Assembly: GCA_009859145.1 (NCBI GenBank)
Contig: VRVR01000004.1
Coordinates: forward strand, 1-64,000
DNA length: 64,000 nt
Reading direction: 5' to 3'
From: Andalucia godoyi
Lineage: Eukaryota; Discoba; Jakobea; Jakobida; Andaluciidae
The notes below the pieces were generated by a model. That model did not search any database. It was not told the origin of the DNA and was given only the letters and a program-made list of their open reading frames with translations. The stretch's first letter is position 1, and every line of letters begins with the position of its first letter. Made by a program: the position numbers and the translations under genes. Below are positions 36,545 through 47,370 of this stretch, in pieces.

Positions 36545-38612
36545 CTACGCCGCAGAGTCGTCAGAAGAAGCGTCCTTTGGTTTTCCCTTGATCATGGAGC
36601 GCAGTCGAAACCAGAAACCCTTCTTCTGTTGTGGCTCCACGGGAGGTGGCACAGGAGGAGGGAGAGACCGGTCCATTTCGTTCGTCCGATCTGTTTCGGC
36701 AATGACTGTGACCGGTTCCTGCGATACTGGCAGCTGTACAGAGGAGGACTGACTTGGTCTCCGAGAGCCAGACCGCGAGCCGCTCCCGGATGGCGGTCGT
36801 TGGGGCTGCGAAACGTCGACAAGACTCCCGGATCTCGAAGGCGACTTCTTCGAATTTGAAGGAGACGAGGACAACGATCCGGTGGAGGAGGAAGCAGAAG
36901 AGGCAGGGGTAGACGAAGCTGCTGCTGCACGGGAAATGGACAAAGAGGAAGGTTTCCTCGCAGAATGCAGTTGCGATGCGTCACGCGGCTCCGGATCTGC
37001 CTCTGGAAGGAAACGAAAACCGTCGGCATCTCCCTGATCGGATATCGGAGAAATGGAAGCGTGAGACAGCGGACTTCGGATAGGCGAGCCTTCCTCGGAG
37101 GACGCGATCAGCGAATCGATTTCAGAAGCAAAATTCTCCAGAGCATCGTGTAAATTGCTGTGCTTTGCTGGCGTCGAAGGGTTTGGATCCTCAAAGGCAA
37201 CGGACTTCTTGGATGATCTCGAGGACTTTGGAGTGACTTCATCCGACGAACAGGGTCTGCCCTTCGACGTCTTGGACTGCAAGCTCTTCTTCGCAGCAAC
37301 AGCAGCGGCAGCAGCAGCATACGACGAGACTGCAGATGACGACAGGGAGCGCGTCATGCGATTCACCTTGATGGACGAATTAGGGGCGATTGGCATGCTG
37401 CTTCGGGGCGTTGTCGTCGGTTCCTTGTCCCCCTTGTCCTTCAATGCGGTGCGTGGAGTACTAGACCCCAAAAGGTTTTTCGGTATCAACGGAGGCAACA
37501 AAGTTTCCGACGCGAGTTTCGTTGAAGCCTCGTTTGCTGATTTTGTCCTCGACGGAGTGTGAACCGCAGAAGCCAGTTCCTTTTCTACATTCTCCAGTGC
37601 AAATCGTATCATCCCAGAAGAAGGGCATTGGTCCAAAATCAACAACCCTTTCGAGCAATAGGCCAACGATCGTTCGCGGTTTTTCACAACCAGAAGTTCG
37701 TACAGTGCAAAGATGTACTGTGCGGTTCCCAGTAACATCTGTTTGGCATATTTCTTGAACGTATAGATTTGTGACCAGTATGACGCCCGCTCGCGGTCGT
37801 CCTTCTGCGTACTGACCCTGTCAACCAGCTTCTTCAAAATACCGACGTAGTTCTCGAGCAACTCGTGGTCTTCCGCAGCCATGAGAAATGTGCACAGATT
37901 GACGAGGACAAACAACTGGTCCAGGAACGAATGATTCTCTGCACAAATCGTCTTGTACACGTAAGAAACCTTGCGAGCTGCGGAGTCAAAGCTGCGGGAC
38001 GCGAATGAGCACCCTGCGACCACCAGATGGATCGTGCAGTCCCAGCGGCTGACCGTGATTGGACTGATGCTTTGGCTGTACTGGTCAAGAAACAGTCGTG
38101 CTCTCGATATCAGGTCCACTGCATACTGGACCCCGATTTTTCGAGCAGTAGCCTCCACAAAGAACAAAATCGATGCGAAATACAGTTCCACGAACTCGGA
38201 ACACAACGGGGAGCCCGGCCCCTCCACTCGAAGCAAAAACGCAAATGCATATTCCAAAAGCGATGTACAATCAATGTAGTCCTCCTTGTCAAAGGACCGA
38301 CGAGCCCCTTCAATATGCAAAAAAAAACTCGTCGATATTTTGCTTCTTTAATCCGGACACATCCTGGACAAACGAAATTTGTGGGTCTGAAAATCGAAAA
38401 TTTGTCCTTCTGAAAGACTTGGATCGCTCACCATGCGGGACTGGAGCATGGTCTAGTTTGCCAGAAGGAACCGACTGGCGAAGAGGTTCAGAACCCAGCA
38501 GAGCATAGTGCTCGCGAATTTCTGCCTTGTGAAAAGTGCTCCATATTGGAAACTTGTGCGCAAGCAAATTACTGCTTACAACATCATTGAGCGGTATGAA
38601 GAATAACTTCAT
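36545..38612 (-). CDS. Unidentified helical protein with long Ser-rich disordered tail, two exons
   Basis: The model is complement(join(36545..38307,38432..38612)), 647 residues. The large frame has no ATG at its 5' end, so an upstream exon is required. Exon 1 starts MKLFFIPLNDVVSSNLL and stops at a strong GTGAGC donor (38431). The acceptor is the AG at 38308-38309, behind a poly-T tract, and the joined frame reads HAPVPHGARRSFDKEDYIDC. Residues to about 290 are helical and resemble TPR-like or MIT-like hairpins (CTSLLEYAFAFLL, YSQSISPITVSRWD). The remaining half is Ser, Pro and Lys-rich, with Ala and Ser runs. I recognise no family. Confidence 0.7.
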
Positions 38613-38916
38613 GTGCTGACAACCAGTTCCGTTTTACACGTCCTGCACTTCATGCAATGTTTCCGCGATAGCGTGATGCGGGAAAATCCGTTGATTTCTT
38701 CTACCAATGGAAGCGCAACGTCAAAAAGGAGAAGGTCAGCAGAGATCGATCATCCTTGTTTCTTGCAAACGCAAAATCTTGACGTACGACAGACGGGTTA
38801 AGCAAAGGAAGCGTGTTATGGTGCCGTTTTTTTTTTTTTTTTTAATTTTAATTTAATTTAGTAACCTCCTTCATGCATACCAGCCACTGGGGCATCGTCC
38901 TATTGATTTCACTCCT
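38613..38916. other. Tandem intergenic gap with poly-T block
   Basis: A T17 run followed by TTTAATTTAATTTA-like sequence at 38827-38860. No gene seen. Confidence 0.4.
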
Positions 38917-40200
38917 TTATCGAACATTTCCATTCGGGATGGCGCAGGCTCCGATCGGTCCTGCCGAAGTCGTAAACGGCTTTCCATTGTAATTTGGCAC
39001 CCCGGCAGCATCCGTTCGGAATCCGCTGAGCAGCTTCTCAAGTTTCTTTGAATTGATCTGCTTATCGGCGGCTCCCGAGAATCCTTCGAATGAGACACGC
39101 TCGCCGGGCTTTGCAGCGTCTGGGACAGTGGGAAGGACAACGATTGTGTGCGCATCGTCGGAGGCAGCCATGACCATTCCGAATGATTCAATACCTCGCA
39201 TCTTGGCTGGCTTGAGATTGCAGATGACAACAACCAGTCGGTTCATCATCTGCTCGATAGGAACAAACTTCACAAGCCCTGAAACGATGGTGCGAGGCTT
39301 TTCTTCTCCTACATCGATCTGCTCGACATACAAGGATTCGGCGTCCGGATGCTTCTTCACATCTACGATTCTTCCAATGCGGATGTCCATCTTGTCAACT
39401 TCATACGCATCTTCGACAACAGGCGCAGGAGCGGACTTCTCGGTCTTTTCCTTCTTTTCCTTTTTCTTTCCGTCATCAGCCTTGGCCTCGGGTACCGCGG
39501 CAGCAGGTTGAGCAGGAAGAACAGCGGGCGCAGCAGCAGCAGCTACTGCATCGACCTGTGGCTTACCCGAAGCGGGCGGAGCAGACTCCTTCTTAACATC
39601 CTTCTTTTCCTCCTTCTTCGTGTCCCTCTTATCCTCTTTTGCAGGAACGGGGGCCTTGACGGCTTGGACCATGGGCTTGATTTCGACAGGATAGTTCTTG
39701 TTGATTTGGACAAAGGGGCACACATTAGACTCCTTCACGAACGACTGCACGTAGTCAAACCAGCGAACAACGTTGCAGCACGCAAATCGATCCTCATCGT
39801 TCATGCTGTCAATCGCAGGAAACACCGCGGCAAAGACAGCGAGATCCGCGAGTGAGAGCGACGATCCAACCATCGCAATTCGCTTCGAAAGCCACGATTG
39901 CAAAAGGAAAATGTCAGCCTTTCCAAGCTTGTCCTTTGCTGCTCGGCAGAACGAAACCCACTGCCAGACCTGCCCTTCTTCGTTGGGGTTCGACCCTGCA
40001 AGCGACGATCCAAACGCAGTGACAAAATATGTCGAAATCGCATGTGATCCTGTAATGGAGACTTTTTCATTCACAACCAGAACAGGCTCACGGACATCCG
40101 CAGATTCAACAGACAGTGACTTGTCTGCATTCGGAATCTGAGAAAGCACCAGCTGAACGTACACGGACGCCGGATCGTTGCTTACTCGCAAAGTCGGCAT
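38917..40200 (-). CDS. Arc1p/AIMP1-like tRNA-binding cofactor (GST-like domain plus EMAPII-like OB fold)
   Basis: 427 residues from ATG 40200; the frame is open 72 codons upstream but that part looks like UTR. Residues 1-165 form a GST-like domain (GSHAISTYFVTAFG, then SSLSLADLAVFAAVFP). A Lys/Glu/Ala/Pro linker (about 170-262) separates it from a C-terminal EMAPII-like tRNA-binding domain, with DIRIGRIVDVKKHPDAESLYVEQ, RTIVSGLVKFVPIEQM and LKPAKMRGIESFGM. The architecture is that of yeast Arc1p and related aminoacyl-tRNA-synthetase cofactors. The OB fold is nearly identical in motif content to that at the end of the MetRS gene at 54792-58038, so the two are duplicates and their products probably join one synthetase complex. 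Confidence 0.9.
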   Translation of the reverse strand: MPTLRVSNDPASVYVQLVLSQIPNADKSLSVESADVREPVLVVNEKVSITGSHAISTYFVTAFGSSLAGSNPNEEGQVWQWVSFCRAAKDKLGKADIFLLQSWLSKRIAMVGSSLSLADLAVFAAVFPAIDSMNDEDRFACCNVVRWFDYVQSFVKESNVCPFVQINKNYPVEIKPMVQAVKAPVPAKEDKRDTKKEEKKDVKKESAPPASGKPQVDAVAAAAAPAVLPAQPAAAVPEAKADDGKKKEKKEKTEKSAPAPVVEDAYEVDKMDIRIGRIVDVKKHPDAESLYVEQIDVGEEKPRTIVSGLVKFVPIEQMMNRLVVVICNLKPAKMRGIESFGMVMAASDDAHTIVVLPTVPDAAKPGERVSFEGFSGAADKQINSKKLEKLLSGFRTDAAGVPNYNGKPFTTSAGPIGACAIPNGNVR

Positions 40201-41237
40201 ATTGAAAGAAAGATAAAGTTTACTCAAACTGCAAACAATAGTATAGCAACAAACACGAAAAGAACTTCTGAGTTGGATCCCAGCATTCGTTTGAACAAAA
40301 CAAAACCAAAACCAATGAAAGTTTCCCCTCCGATTCCGCGAAGATCGTGTGAACAGCAAGCCAGAGAAAGGCAAAAACCGAGAAGGACCACGAGATCTAC
40401 AGTCGGGCGAGAGCATCGTGTGATGCTAGGCGGTTGATGCTCAGAAAAGGAAAAGGGGGATGGGGGAAGTGCGCTTGAGAAGGCAGGGAGAGGGGAAACA
40501 GACGTGTCAAAACAGAGAGAAAACACGCCACGCCAAGTTTGGAAAATGAGGCCTTTTCTCTTCCGTTCCGAAACCCACTTTCCGTCTAATCGAACTCTTT
40601 GCTCACGAAGACACACACACACACACGCACGCACGCTGGTATTTGCTTTATTTTATTATTTATTTATTTATTTGTTTGTTTGCTTGTTGTTGTTGTTGTT
40701 TTTAGGTTGGTTGTTCGTTTTCCTTTCAATTTCCCAGAGAAGAAGAACATCAAAAAGAAGAAAAAGAAAGAAAGACGTTGTTTGCTTTTTATCTCATGCT
40801 TGGACATTAGAGAGTGTGATACACCCCTTTCCCCTCCTTATCTTGCTTGTGCATCTGGGAACAATTCTATTATTATTATTTTTATTGCCATAATTATTTT
40901 CTCGTCGGTAATTCGTCTCTTCTTTTCCGCTTTTATTTCCATCTTTCTTGTTTTGTTCTGATCATCACTGATTCGTATTGCTGCTTCTCTTTCTCTCACC
41001 TTGCGTCGGTGCCGTGCTGTCTTGTGCCTATTTTTTTCTTCTCCCCCGCTTCCCTTGGTCTTTGCGTTTTTGTCGTTCCTCGCTCACTCCGAGCCAGTTG
41101 ACTCACCGAGTACTTAACTCCGGCTGTCTATACATACTGCGGTGTAACCTGTCCGCATCAGCTGTGATTCTCTTCGCCTTCGTCACCTCCTCGGCCTCGT
41201 CATTCGTGTTGTGACACAAACCAGAAAGGTCCTCTCC
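40201..41237. other. Divergent intergenic kilobase with simple repeats
   Basis: Between the Arc1-like gene (minus) and the kinase gene (plus). It contains (CA)n at 40612-40630, TTTA and TTTG tetramers at 40655-40685, a TTG run at 40685-40700 and A/G-rich or T-rich stretches. No supported gene. Confidence 0.5.
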
Positions 41238-44200
41238 ATGCCGTTGTGCACCTTTCGAGCCCCGCTTCCAGATCGGGTGCAAAAGTATGTAGCAGTGTGT
41301 TTGTCGGATGCTGAGGCTCCTGCAAAGATCAGAGCGTGCGAGAAATTGGCGAACATTGCGCGGAAGAAGTCTCAATCGACACGGAACATTCTCGTCGAGA
41401 AAGGCGCTCTTCCCCCGCTGCTGCATATGGCGACAAAGAGCGCAGAGATTCGCGTGATGAGACCTGCGATGCGTGCTTTGCGATATCTTTCCGTGAATCC
41501 GTACATTACTCAGGAATTGGATCACATCGGAGCTGTGAGGGAGATTGGCATTGTTGCCAGGGAGCTTGACATTGGATATTCTCGATACTCCATCCAGTTC
41601 ATCAAGAACATGGTACAGTTCTGCTTGAACCGCCATTTGTTTGTCCAGAACGGAGGGCTTTTTCCACTCGTAGAATACCTTAACCATCCCGATTATGAGA
41701 TACAAGTTGCCAGCTTGGAGGTTTTGTCCCTCTTGTCCGACTTGGATGATGCCATCAATACGCTATTCGAACTCCAAGCGTCGCGTATGATTATTCAAAT
41801 GCTGTCGTCGAACGATCGATATGCCGCTCGCTATGCGCTCATGCTTGTATATAGATTTTGCACGGTGAGAGAATTTCGGCAAAGACTTCTTCACGAAGCT
41901 GTTTTAGACCCAATTCTTGTCGTCGTGTCATCCAGTTCTTGGCAGAATGATCACCAGGCGATGGTGTTTGCTTGCAAGAGCCTGCAGTGTCTCGCGACGG
42001 ATGATACTGAAATCCAGAAAACCATCATTAGCCATCCGGGTTTGTCATTTTTGCTGCGCCTCATTCATAACAGCGAAGAATATGTGCGAAACCAGGCTGC
42101 TGCTGCATTGTCTGTCCTGTGTAGTAATCTATCTTCGTGCCTGACCGTTGCTCATCAGCACGGTCTTTCCCACTGGTTGCGCCTTGCGGAGTTTGAATCC
42201 GCTCGACTGTACGCATGCAAGGTTCTCTGCGATCTTGCGGATGTCCGTCACCGTTGCTCGAATTGCGATGCCACAATTGGTGAGAGGGAACGAAGATACC
42301 ACTGCCATGTTTGCGAGGACTATGACCTCTGCCAACAATGCTACGACCATTGTGTTTCGGGTGCGAAAATGCCCGGATACCATCAACCGCAGCACTTCAT
42401 GTCCTGTCATGAACAGTACTTTGCGATTGACATTCTCTCGTCTCCCACCGGACTGCGGTCCTTGTACAGATCGATTACGCCGCCAGAGAAGGACGGGAGC
42501 CCGTCGGAGCAGGAAATCATGCTTCAAGAATTTTGTTCAGGTACTCTGGCAAATTGCTCTGCGCTGTCCTCGCAAACTTGCAGCGTCGTCATTCGTGAGC
42601 CGGATGCGATCCCTGCGATTCTTGAAATGATCAACTCTCGGCACGCGACTAATCGGTCCATTCTGAATGGCTGCACAATTTTGATGAATTCCTCCATACA
42701 GGAGGACCTGGCTGGTTTGCTTGTTGAGAAGAACACGGTGTTGGTTCTTCTGCGTATGTTGGAGGGAGAGTCGCATGCAGCGAGCGATATTCAGATTTTA
42801 CGAACTGCTATGGAGACTGTTGCCAACTTGTTTCCACTTGTCAATAATTCTTTTGTTTCGGATCTCGATCCGCTTTCACGACTGATTTCGTTCACTCACT
42901 CCGATGACGTTCAAGTGCATGGTGCACTTGCGCGTATTTTCAAGTCATGCTGTGAACGTTGGCCGGGATCCATGTTTGATAATATGGAGTCGATGGTTAC
43001 TTCACTGTGCTTCCTTTCTGAGACCCCGTCCACTTTTGTCCGGCGAGACGTAGCCCTGGCACTGCGTTGTTTTGCGAAGCATCGGTCGACGTTACTGACT
43101 CGCCTGAATGTGTTGCTAGCCACCATCATTCCGGAAAAACCGGAACGGCCGTCGCATACCCGTACGCCATCGTCCGGATTGGACAACTTTTATGCGGACC
43201 CGGCAGCTTCTCCAGAAAAGATGCCGCCGCAGACTCCGAGCTCCGCGGTGGTGTCCACGCCGAACGTTGGAAGATCACATTCTACTTCCGTCCCGAATGG
43301 CAGCAGTGGTGCAGTGAGCCCGCCCCTTAGTGCAGGTGCTCATCGCTTTCATGTTCGGCAGCGATCTCGATCGACAGCAGACAGACCTTCCGAACTAGAG
43401 CAAATTACGGCGTTTCGGACAATCACGGAGTACCCCCATATTTTTGAATCAATTGTGAACGCGTTTCATGCGATACTTCTTGCTGAGAACGACTCCACGA
43501 TTGGCGATTGCTGCATCGACTCCGTTGATATGCTGTTGAATCCTGTCGCGCCCTCTTCTGGAACTCCTGTTTCTCCGGGGACCGTTGGTAGCAGCTCGTC
43601 GTCTGCCAGATCATTGCCGTTTTCTCAGTCTCCGCATTTGGCTCCATTTTCGGCGTACCAAGAAATGACGGAAATCATCGTGTGCAAGCTGCTATACATT
43701 GCCAGCAAAGTGTTCGAGGTTTGTGATTCTGCTGACTCCAGGCGGAGGATTGCGAGTTCAATTGATTCCATCACTCGTTTACCGTTGTTTCCGAACTGCT
43801 CGCTTGCAGAAAAGAGGCAGATTATATCTGTGCTTGTGTCCTTGTCCGACAACGCAGACAGCTTTGTTGTGAAGAAATCTGCCGCGACGTTGGAGAATGT
43901 TTTCTGTCATGGCCGGGTAGAGTCCAAAGAATGCACACCAGTTGTCTGGAATGCGCTTGCAAGATTGGGACAGTCTGTGGATGCAGATGTCCGGAAGAGC
44001 GCCCTCAATGTCATGCAAATGCTTGGTCGAAGCATCATCCAGGAAAACAGTGTCAAGCTTGCTGTCGAGGCCGGCCTCAGTGTCACTGCGAAATGCTCCT
44101 TTGGAGATCAGGTTCGTAACCTGCAGCTTCCAAAGGCGGCGATGTCGCTTTCCGAGGTGCGTGCTTTCTTATTTCAGGCTTTCAATATCCAGTCGATGAC

Positions 44201-46778
44201 GGCACAGAATTTTCTGATACAATACCGTGATGCGGAAGGAGACCAAGTTACTGTTCAAGATGACAGCGAATGGAAGAACGCGATGAGCAGCATCAAAGAG
44301 GACAAAATCCGATTGTTCTTGACAGATTCGCGTTCCTCAATGGAAGGCGCAGGAATTGGATTGAAGACACCCCTCTCCCCTGCCGTACAAACCCCTAATC
44401 TTCTGGTTCCCCCGACTCCAATGTCCCCGGTCCCGTCTTCTAAAGGCAGCGGCGCGACGCCGTCTTCTTCTGGCAAGAGTAGGCACAAGAACTCCCCGTC
44501 GGATGCCGAAGGCCAGATTCCAATTTCAGCGCGGTCGCCCGCTTCGAATCCCTTCAACGGAGGTGCGACCGTTGTTGCATCTGGTGTTGTGGTTGCTAGC
44601 AGTGGGACCCCGGGTGTGGTGCCGTCGTCTGCCTCCGGGGCCGCTGGGGCACAGCGTGGTCGGCACAAGAGACACCCTTCGTCTGATGGTGGCTCTGGAG
44701 TAGCGACGCAACCCCGGGCTGAAGTGAAGAAGCATTGGAAGTACAAAAAGGGTGAATATCTCGGAGAAGGTGCTTACGGAAAGGTATTCTTGGGCCTCGA
44801 TGAGAGTGGGCGGCTTCTCGCGATTAAAGAAGTTTCGATGGCGCAGAATGCGGAGGAGGCGCAGAAACTCGAACACGAAATATCTGTAATGTCGCAACTA
44901 CATCATCCAAATATTGTGGAGTATCTGGGTGTCGAAAGGGACAACGAGCGTGGATGCATTTATATTTTAATGGAGTATGTACCTGGCGGCTCGATTGCAT
45001 CCCTTATTCGCCGTTTCGGGCGATTTGACGAATCCGTCATCCGCATGTATCTGAAACAGATTCTTGCTGGTCTGCAGTTCTTGCACGCACGGAACGTTGT
45101 GCATCGTGACATCAAGGGTGCGAATATCCTTGTTGACAATCTTGGCGTGATTAAACTTGCAGACTTTGGCGCGTCGAAACTGTTGCATGAAATGGTTTCA
45201 AAGCCTCAACAAGGCATGCGTTCTCTTGCAGGATCTCCGTACTGGATGTCTCCTGAAATGATCAAACAGGTCGGTCACGACAAGGAAACTGACATTTGGA
45301 GTGTGGGCTGTACAGTCTACGAGATGTTTTCCGGGACGCCTCCGTGGGCGCATCTGCGTGCCAGCAACAAGTTTGCATTGTTGTTCATGATTGCTTCTGC
45401 CAAAGAGCCGCCTCCATTGCCTGCGGATGTGTCCATTTCTCCTGAGGCGCAGGCCTTCTTGAAGCTGTGCTTCCAGCGGGATCCGAAAATGCGTCCCACC
45501 GTCGATGAGTTGCTCCGGCATCCGTTCGTCAATGCAAAAGAAGACTTTGGAGAAACAATTGACTCCGAGGACGAGGACGAGCAGGAAGAAGAAGAGGCGA
45601 TCACCCACGTCAGCGACGTTGAGAAACCACCACCTCCACACGTGGATGTGTATGCCCCCAATGCCGATCGTCCAATGGAGCATGATAGAATGCATCATAG
45701 CCTTGAACGCGGTGTAGATCTGCGCAAACGCGCCTCGTTCCACATTCATCAAGAGTATCTGCGAAGAATTGGCAGTAACCTCGACAGCGTGCGGAAATCC
45801 CTCGCTCTTGCGGAAGACAACATGTCTCCCGATGTTCCGGGTGTTTCGGATCTCGATCTCGGGGACATGGTTGACAAGGAGATTGTGATTGACGGGGAGC
45901 TGGCTGATCCGTTGGTGTCAGCTGCTGCGAATCGACTGACAAGGAAAAGATCGTCCACCTTTACCAGCGGATCGGAATTCCGAGCCTCGCTAAATGCCGC
46001 GTCAACTCCGGAGCAAGAGGAGACGAAGCGGCGCATGAGCGTTCTCCTCGTGGATCAAGCGTTCAGCACCCACTCTCATTCTACGCCGGCGCTGTCGATG
46101 TCGGAGCATTCGTCGTCGACGATTGCTGAGCGGCCTCCTGCCTCTCTCGCGGTTGTGGTACCGTCTAATGCGATTGAACGTGCCCATCCAAGCATGGCCC
46201 CGCAGAAATCAGTACCATTCAGTCGCAAGGCGGACTTTGGCGATGAAGATATTTTTGAAGAGCATATCGGAGAGTCGTCCGCAATGAAACTGTCCAGTTC
46301 TGCTCCGAAGGACGGGGGTGCTGGGCTTGCTGGTCGGTCTCGAGAGCCAGAAACTCCCACTTACATTCGAGTACCCGAAGAGGGGCCGTTTGGAACAACA
46401 GCGGATGGCAGTTCATCTGTCTCACGAGGCTTCTTTGCGCGAGCTCGTAGTCAGTCAAAGGGTCGAATGCAGCACATCATCAGTCGTGAAATGGAACGGC
46501 AGCGTGAGAATGAACGCGAGTGGGAGAAGTCGCATCGCAGCACGTCGACTCTTTCCTCGGGCTCTGGGAGCAGCAATGTCCCGTCGTCCACCAGATCGAT
46601 TGATTCTCACGGCAATGCATTTTCCCCATCGTTTTCTACTCCAAAACCTGGTGGTTCGGTTTCTCCAAAGAACGATGCGGCGACTGCGGATGTGTTTGAC
46701 GGTGTGGTGGATATTGTTATTGAAGACGAGATGCCCAGTGAGCAACCAAAGAAGCCTTCCCGTTCCACAAGCAGTTAG
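41238..46778 (+). CDS. MEKK-type protein kinase with ARM repeats, ZZ finger and PB1 domain
   Basis: An intronless 1846-residue protein from ATG 41238. Armadillo-like helical repeats occupy about residues 10-335 and 420-620. A ZZ zinc finger lies at about 338-390 (CSNCDATIGERERRYHCHVC, with CQQC and paired His). A PB1-like domain sits at about 950-1030 (FLIQYRDAEGDQVTVQDDSEW). The kinase is at about 1166-1434: LGEGAYGKV, AIKEVS with the catalytic Lys, HRDIKGANILVD, DFGASK and GSPYWMSPEM, all active-site residues intact and typical of the STE11/MEKK group. The C-terminal 400 residues are Ser-rich and disordered. It probably heads a MAP-kinase cascade, with PB1 and ZZ as docking modules. Confidence 0.93.
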   Translation: MPLCTFRAPLPDRVQKYVAVCLSDAEAPAKIRACEKLANIARKKSQSTRNILVEKGALPPLLHMATKSAEIRVMRPAMRALRYLSVNPYITQELDHIGAVREIGIVARELDIGYSRYSIQFIKNMVQFCLNRHLFVQNGGLFPLVEYLNHPDYEIQVASLEVLSLLSDLDDAINTLFELQASRMIIQMLSSNDRYAARYALMLVYRFCTVREFRQRLLHEAVLDPILVVVSSSSWQNDHQAMVFACKSLQCLATDDTEIQKTIISHPGLSFLLRLIHNSEEYVRNQAAAALSVLCSNLSSCLTVAHQHGLSHWLRLAEFESARLYACKVLCDLADVRHRCSNCDATIGERERRYHCHVCEDYDLCQQCYDHCVSGAKMPGYHQPQHFMSCHEQYFAIDILSSPTGLRSLYRSITPPEKDGSPSEQEIMLQEFCSGTLANCSALSSQTCSVVIREPDAIPAILEMINSRHATNRSILNGCTILMNSSIQEDLAGLLVEKNTVLVLLRMLEGESHAASDIQILRTAMETVANLFPLVNNSFVSDLDPLSRLISFTHSDDVQVHGALARIFKSCCERWPGSMFDNMESMVTSLCFLSETPSTFVRRDVALALRCFAKHRSTLLTRLNVLLATIIPEKPERPSHTRTPSSGLDNFYADPAASPEKMPPQTPSSAVVSTPNVGRSHSTSVPNGSSGAVSPPLSAGAHRFHVRQRSRSTADRPSELEQITAFRTITEYPHIFESIVNAFHAILLAENDSTIGDCCIDSVDMLLNPVAPSSGTPVSPGTVGSSSSSARSLPFSQSPHLAPFSAYQEMTEIIVCKLLYIASKVFEVCDSADSRRRIASSIDSITRLPLFPNCSLAEKRQIISVLVSLSDNADSFVVKKSAATLENVFCHGRVESKECTPVVWNALARLGQSVDADVRKSALNVMQMLGRSIIQENSVKLAVEAGLSVTAKCSFGDQVRNLQLPKAAMSLSEVRAFLFQAFNIQSMTAQNFLIQYRDAEGDQVTVQDDSEWKNAMSSIKEDKIRLFLTDSRSSMEGAGIGLKTPLSPAVQTPNLLVPPTPMSPVPSSKGSGATPSSSGKSRHKNSPSDAEGQIPISARSPASNPFNGGATVVASGVVVASSGTPGVVPSSASGAAGAQRGRHKRHPSSDGGSGVATQPRAEVKKHWKYKKGEYLGEGAYGKVFLGLDESGRLLAIKEVSMAQNAEEAQKLEHEISVMSQLHHPNIVEYLGVERDNERGCIYILMEYVPGGSIASLIRRFGRFDESVIRMYLKQILAGLQFLHARNVVHRDIKGANILVDNLGVIKLADFGASKLLHEMVSKPQQGMRSLAGSPYWMSPEMIKQVGHDKETDIWSVGCTVYEMFSGTPPWAHLRASNKFALLFMIASAKEPPPLPADVSISPEAQAFLKLCFQRDPKMRPTVDELLRHPFVNAKEDFGETIDSEDEDEQEEEEAITHVSDVEKPPPPHVDVYAPNADRPMEHDRMHHSLERGVDLRKRASFHIHQEYLRRIGSNLDSVRKSLALAEDNMSPDVPGVSDLDLGDMVDKEIVIDGELADPLVSAAANRLTRKRSSTFTSGSEFRASLNAASTPEQEETKRRMSVLLVDQAFSTHSHSTPALSMSEHSSSTIAERPPASLAVVVPSNAIERAHPSMAPQKSVPFSRKADFGDEDIFEEHIGESSAMKLSSSAPKDGGAGLAGRSREPETPTYIRVPEEGPFGTTADGSSSVSRGFFARARSQSKGRMQHIISREMERQRENEREWEKSHRSTSTLSSGSGSSNVPSSTRSIDSHGNAFSPSFSTPKPGGSVSPKNDAATADVFDGVVDIVIEDEMPSEQPKKPSRSTSS

Positions 46779-46841
46779 TCGCCGGAGTTTCTGCGTTCGG
46801 CTGCCTGTTGGTTTGAATTTGTTATTGTACCTTTAAAAAAG

Positions 46842-47288
46842 CCGTTGAATAATAACACGTCATTGTCATGCATACGGATGGAAGTACACATAAACAGACA
46901 CACGGTCAATGCTGGCCGACACTAGCACGTTTTTGCTTCGCAGGGAACTCGTGCTTACGCACGCTCGGCCAGAATTCAGCCGGTGACACAGGCACCGCAT
47001 TTTCGACACTCTTTAACGCATCATCCGTAGCCATCTATTCTATCATTCGTTCTTTTTGCAACGTTTGTTCCATAGGGCGACTGAGTATCGCGAGCGGCGG
47101 AAGCAAAGTGTCTGCATGTCCCGCGTGTAGGCCACAGATTGATCGAGATTGGGAACGGAGCGCGGAACATTTATCTGAAGAACGCCGTGGGGCGTGTTGG
47201 GGCCTATCCCCTTCCCGGCAACGGGATGCCAGATTGAATACGCATGTCTATTCGTAGTTATGCATGTTCAGTGTATGATGTAGGCGTA
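46842..47288 (+). repeat. Dispersed repeat, copy 1
   Basis: About 447 bp starting CCGTTGAATAATAACACG and ending near ATGTAGGCGTA. Its first 110 bp and last 150 bp match 60598-61164 in the same orientation at roughly 80-90% by eye, while the centres differ by insertions. No terminal inverted repeats or clear target duplication are seen. It starts 64 bp after the kinase stop codon. Confidence 0.8.
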
Positions 47289-47370
47289 ATGCATGCACAG
47301 TGCTTCTTTGTTCTTGGCGTGTTCAGAACAGCAATCATTTCTCCGTGCGTTGGGAGGTGACGGTCATATC

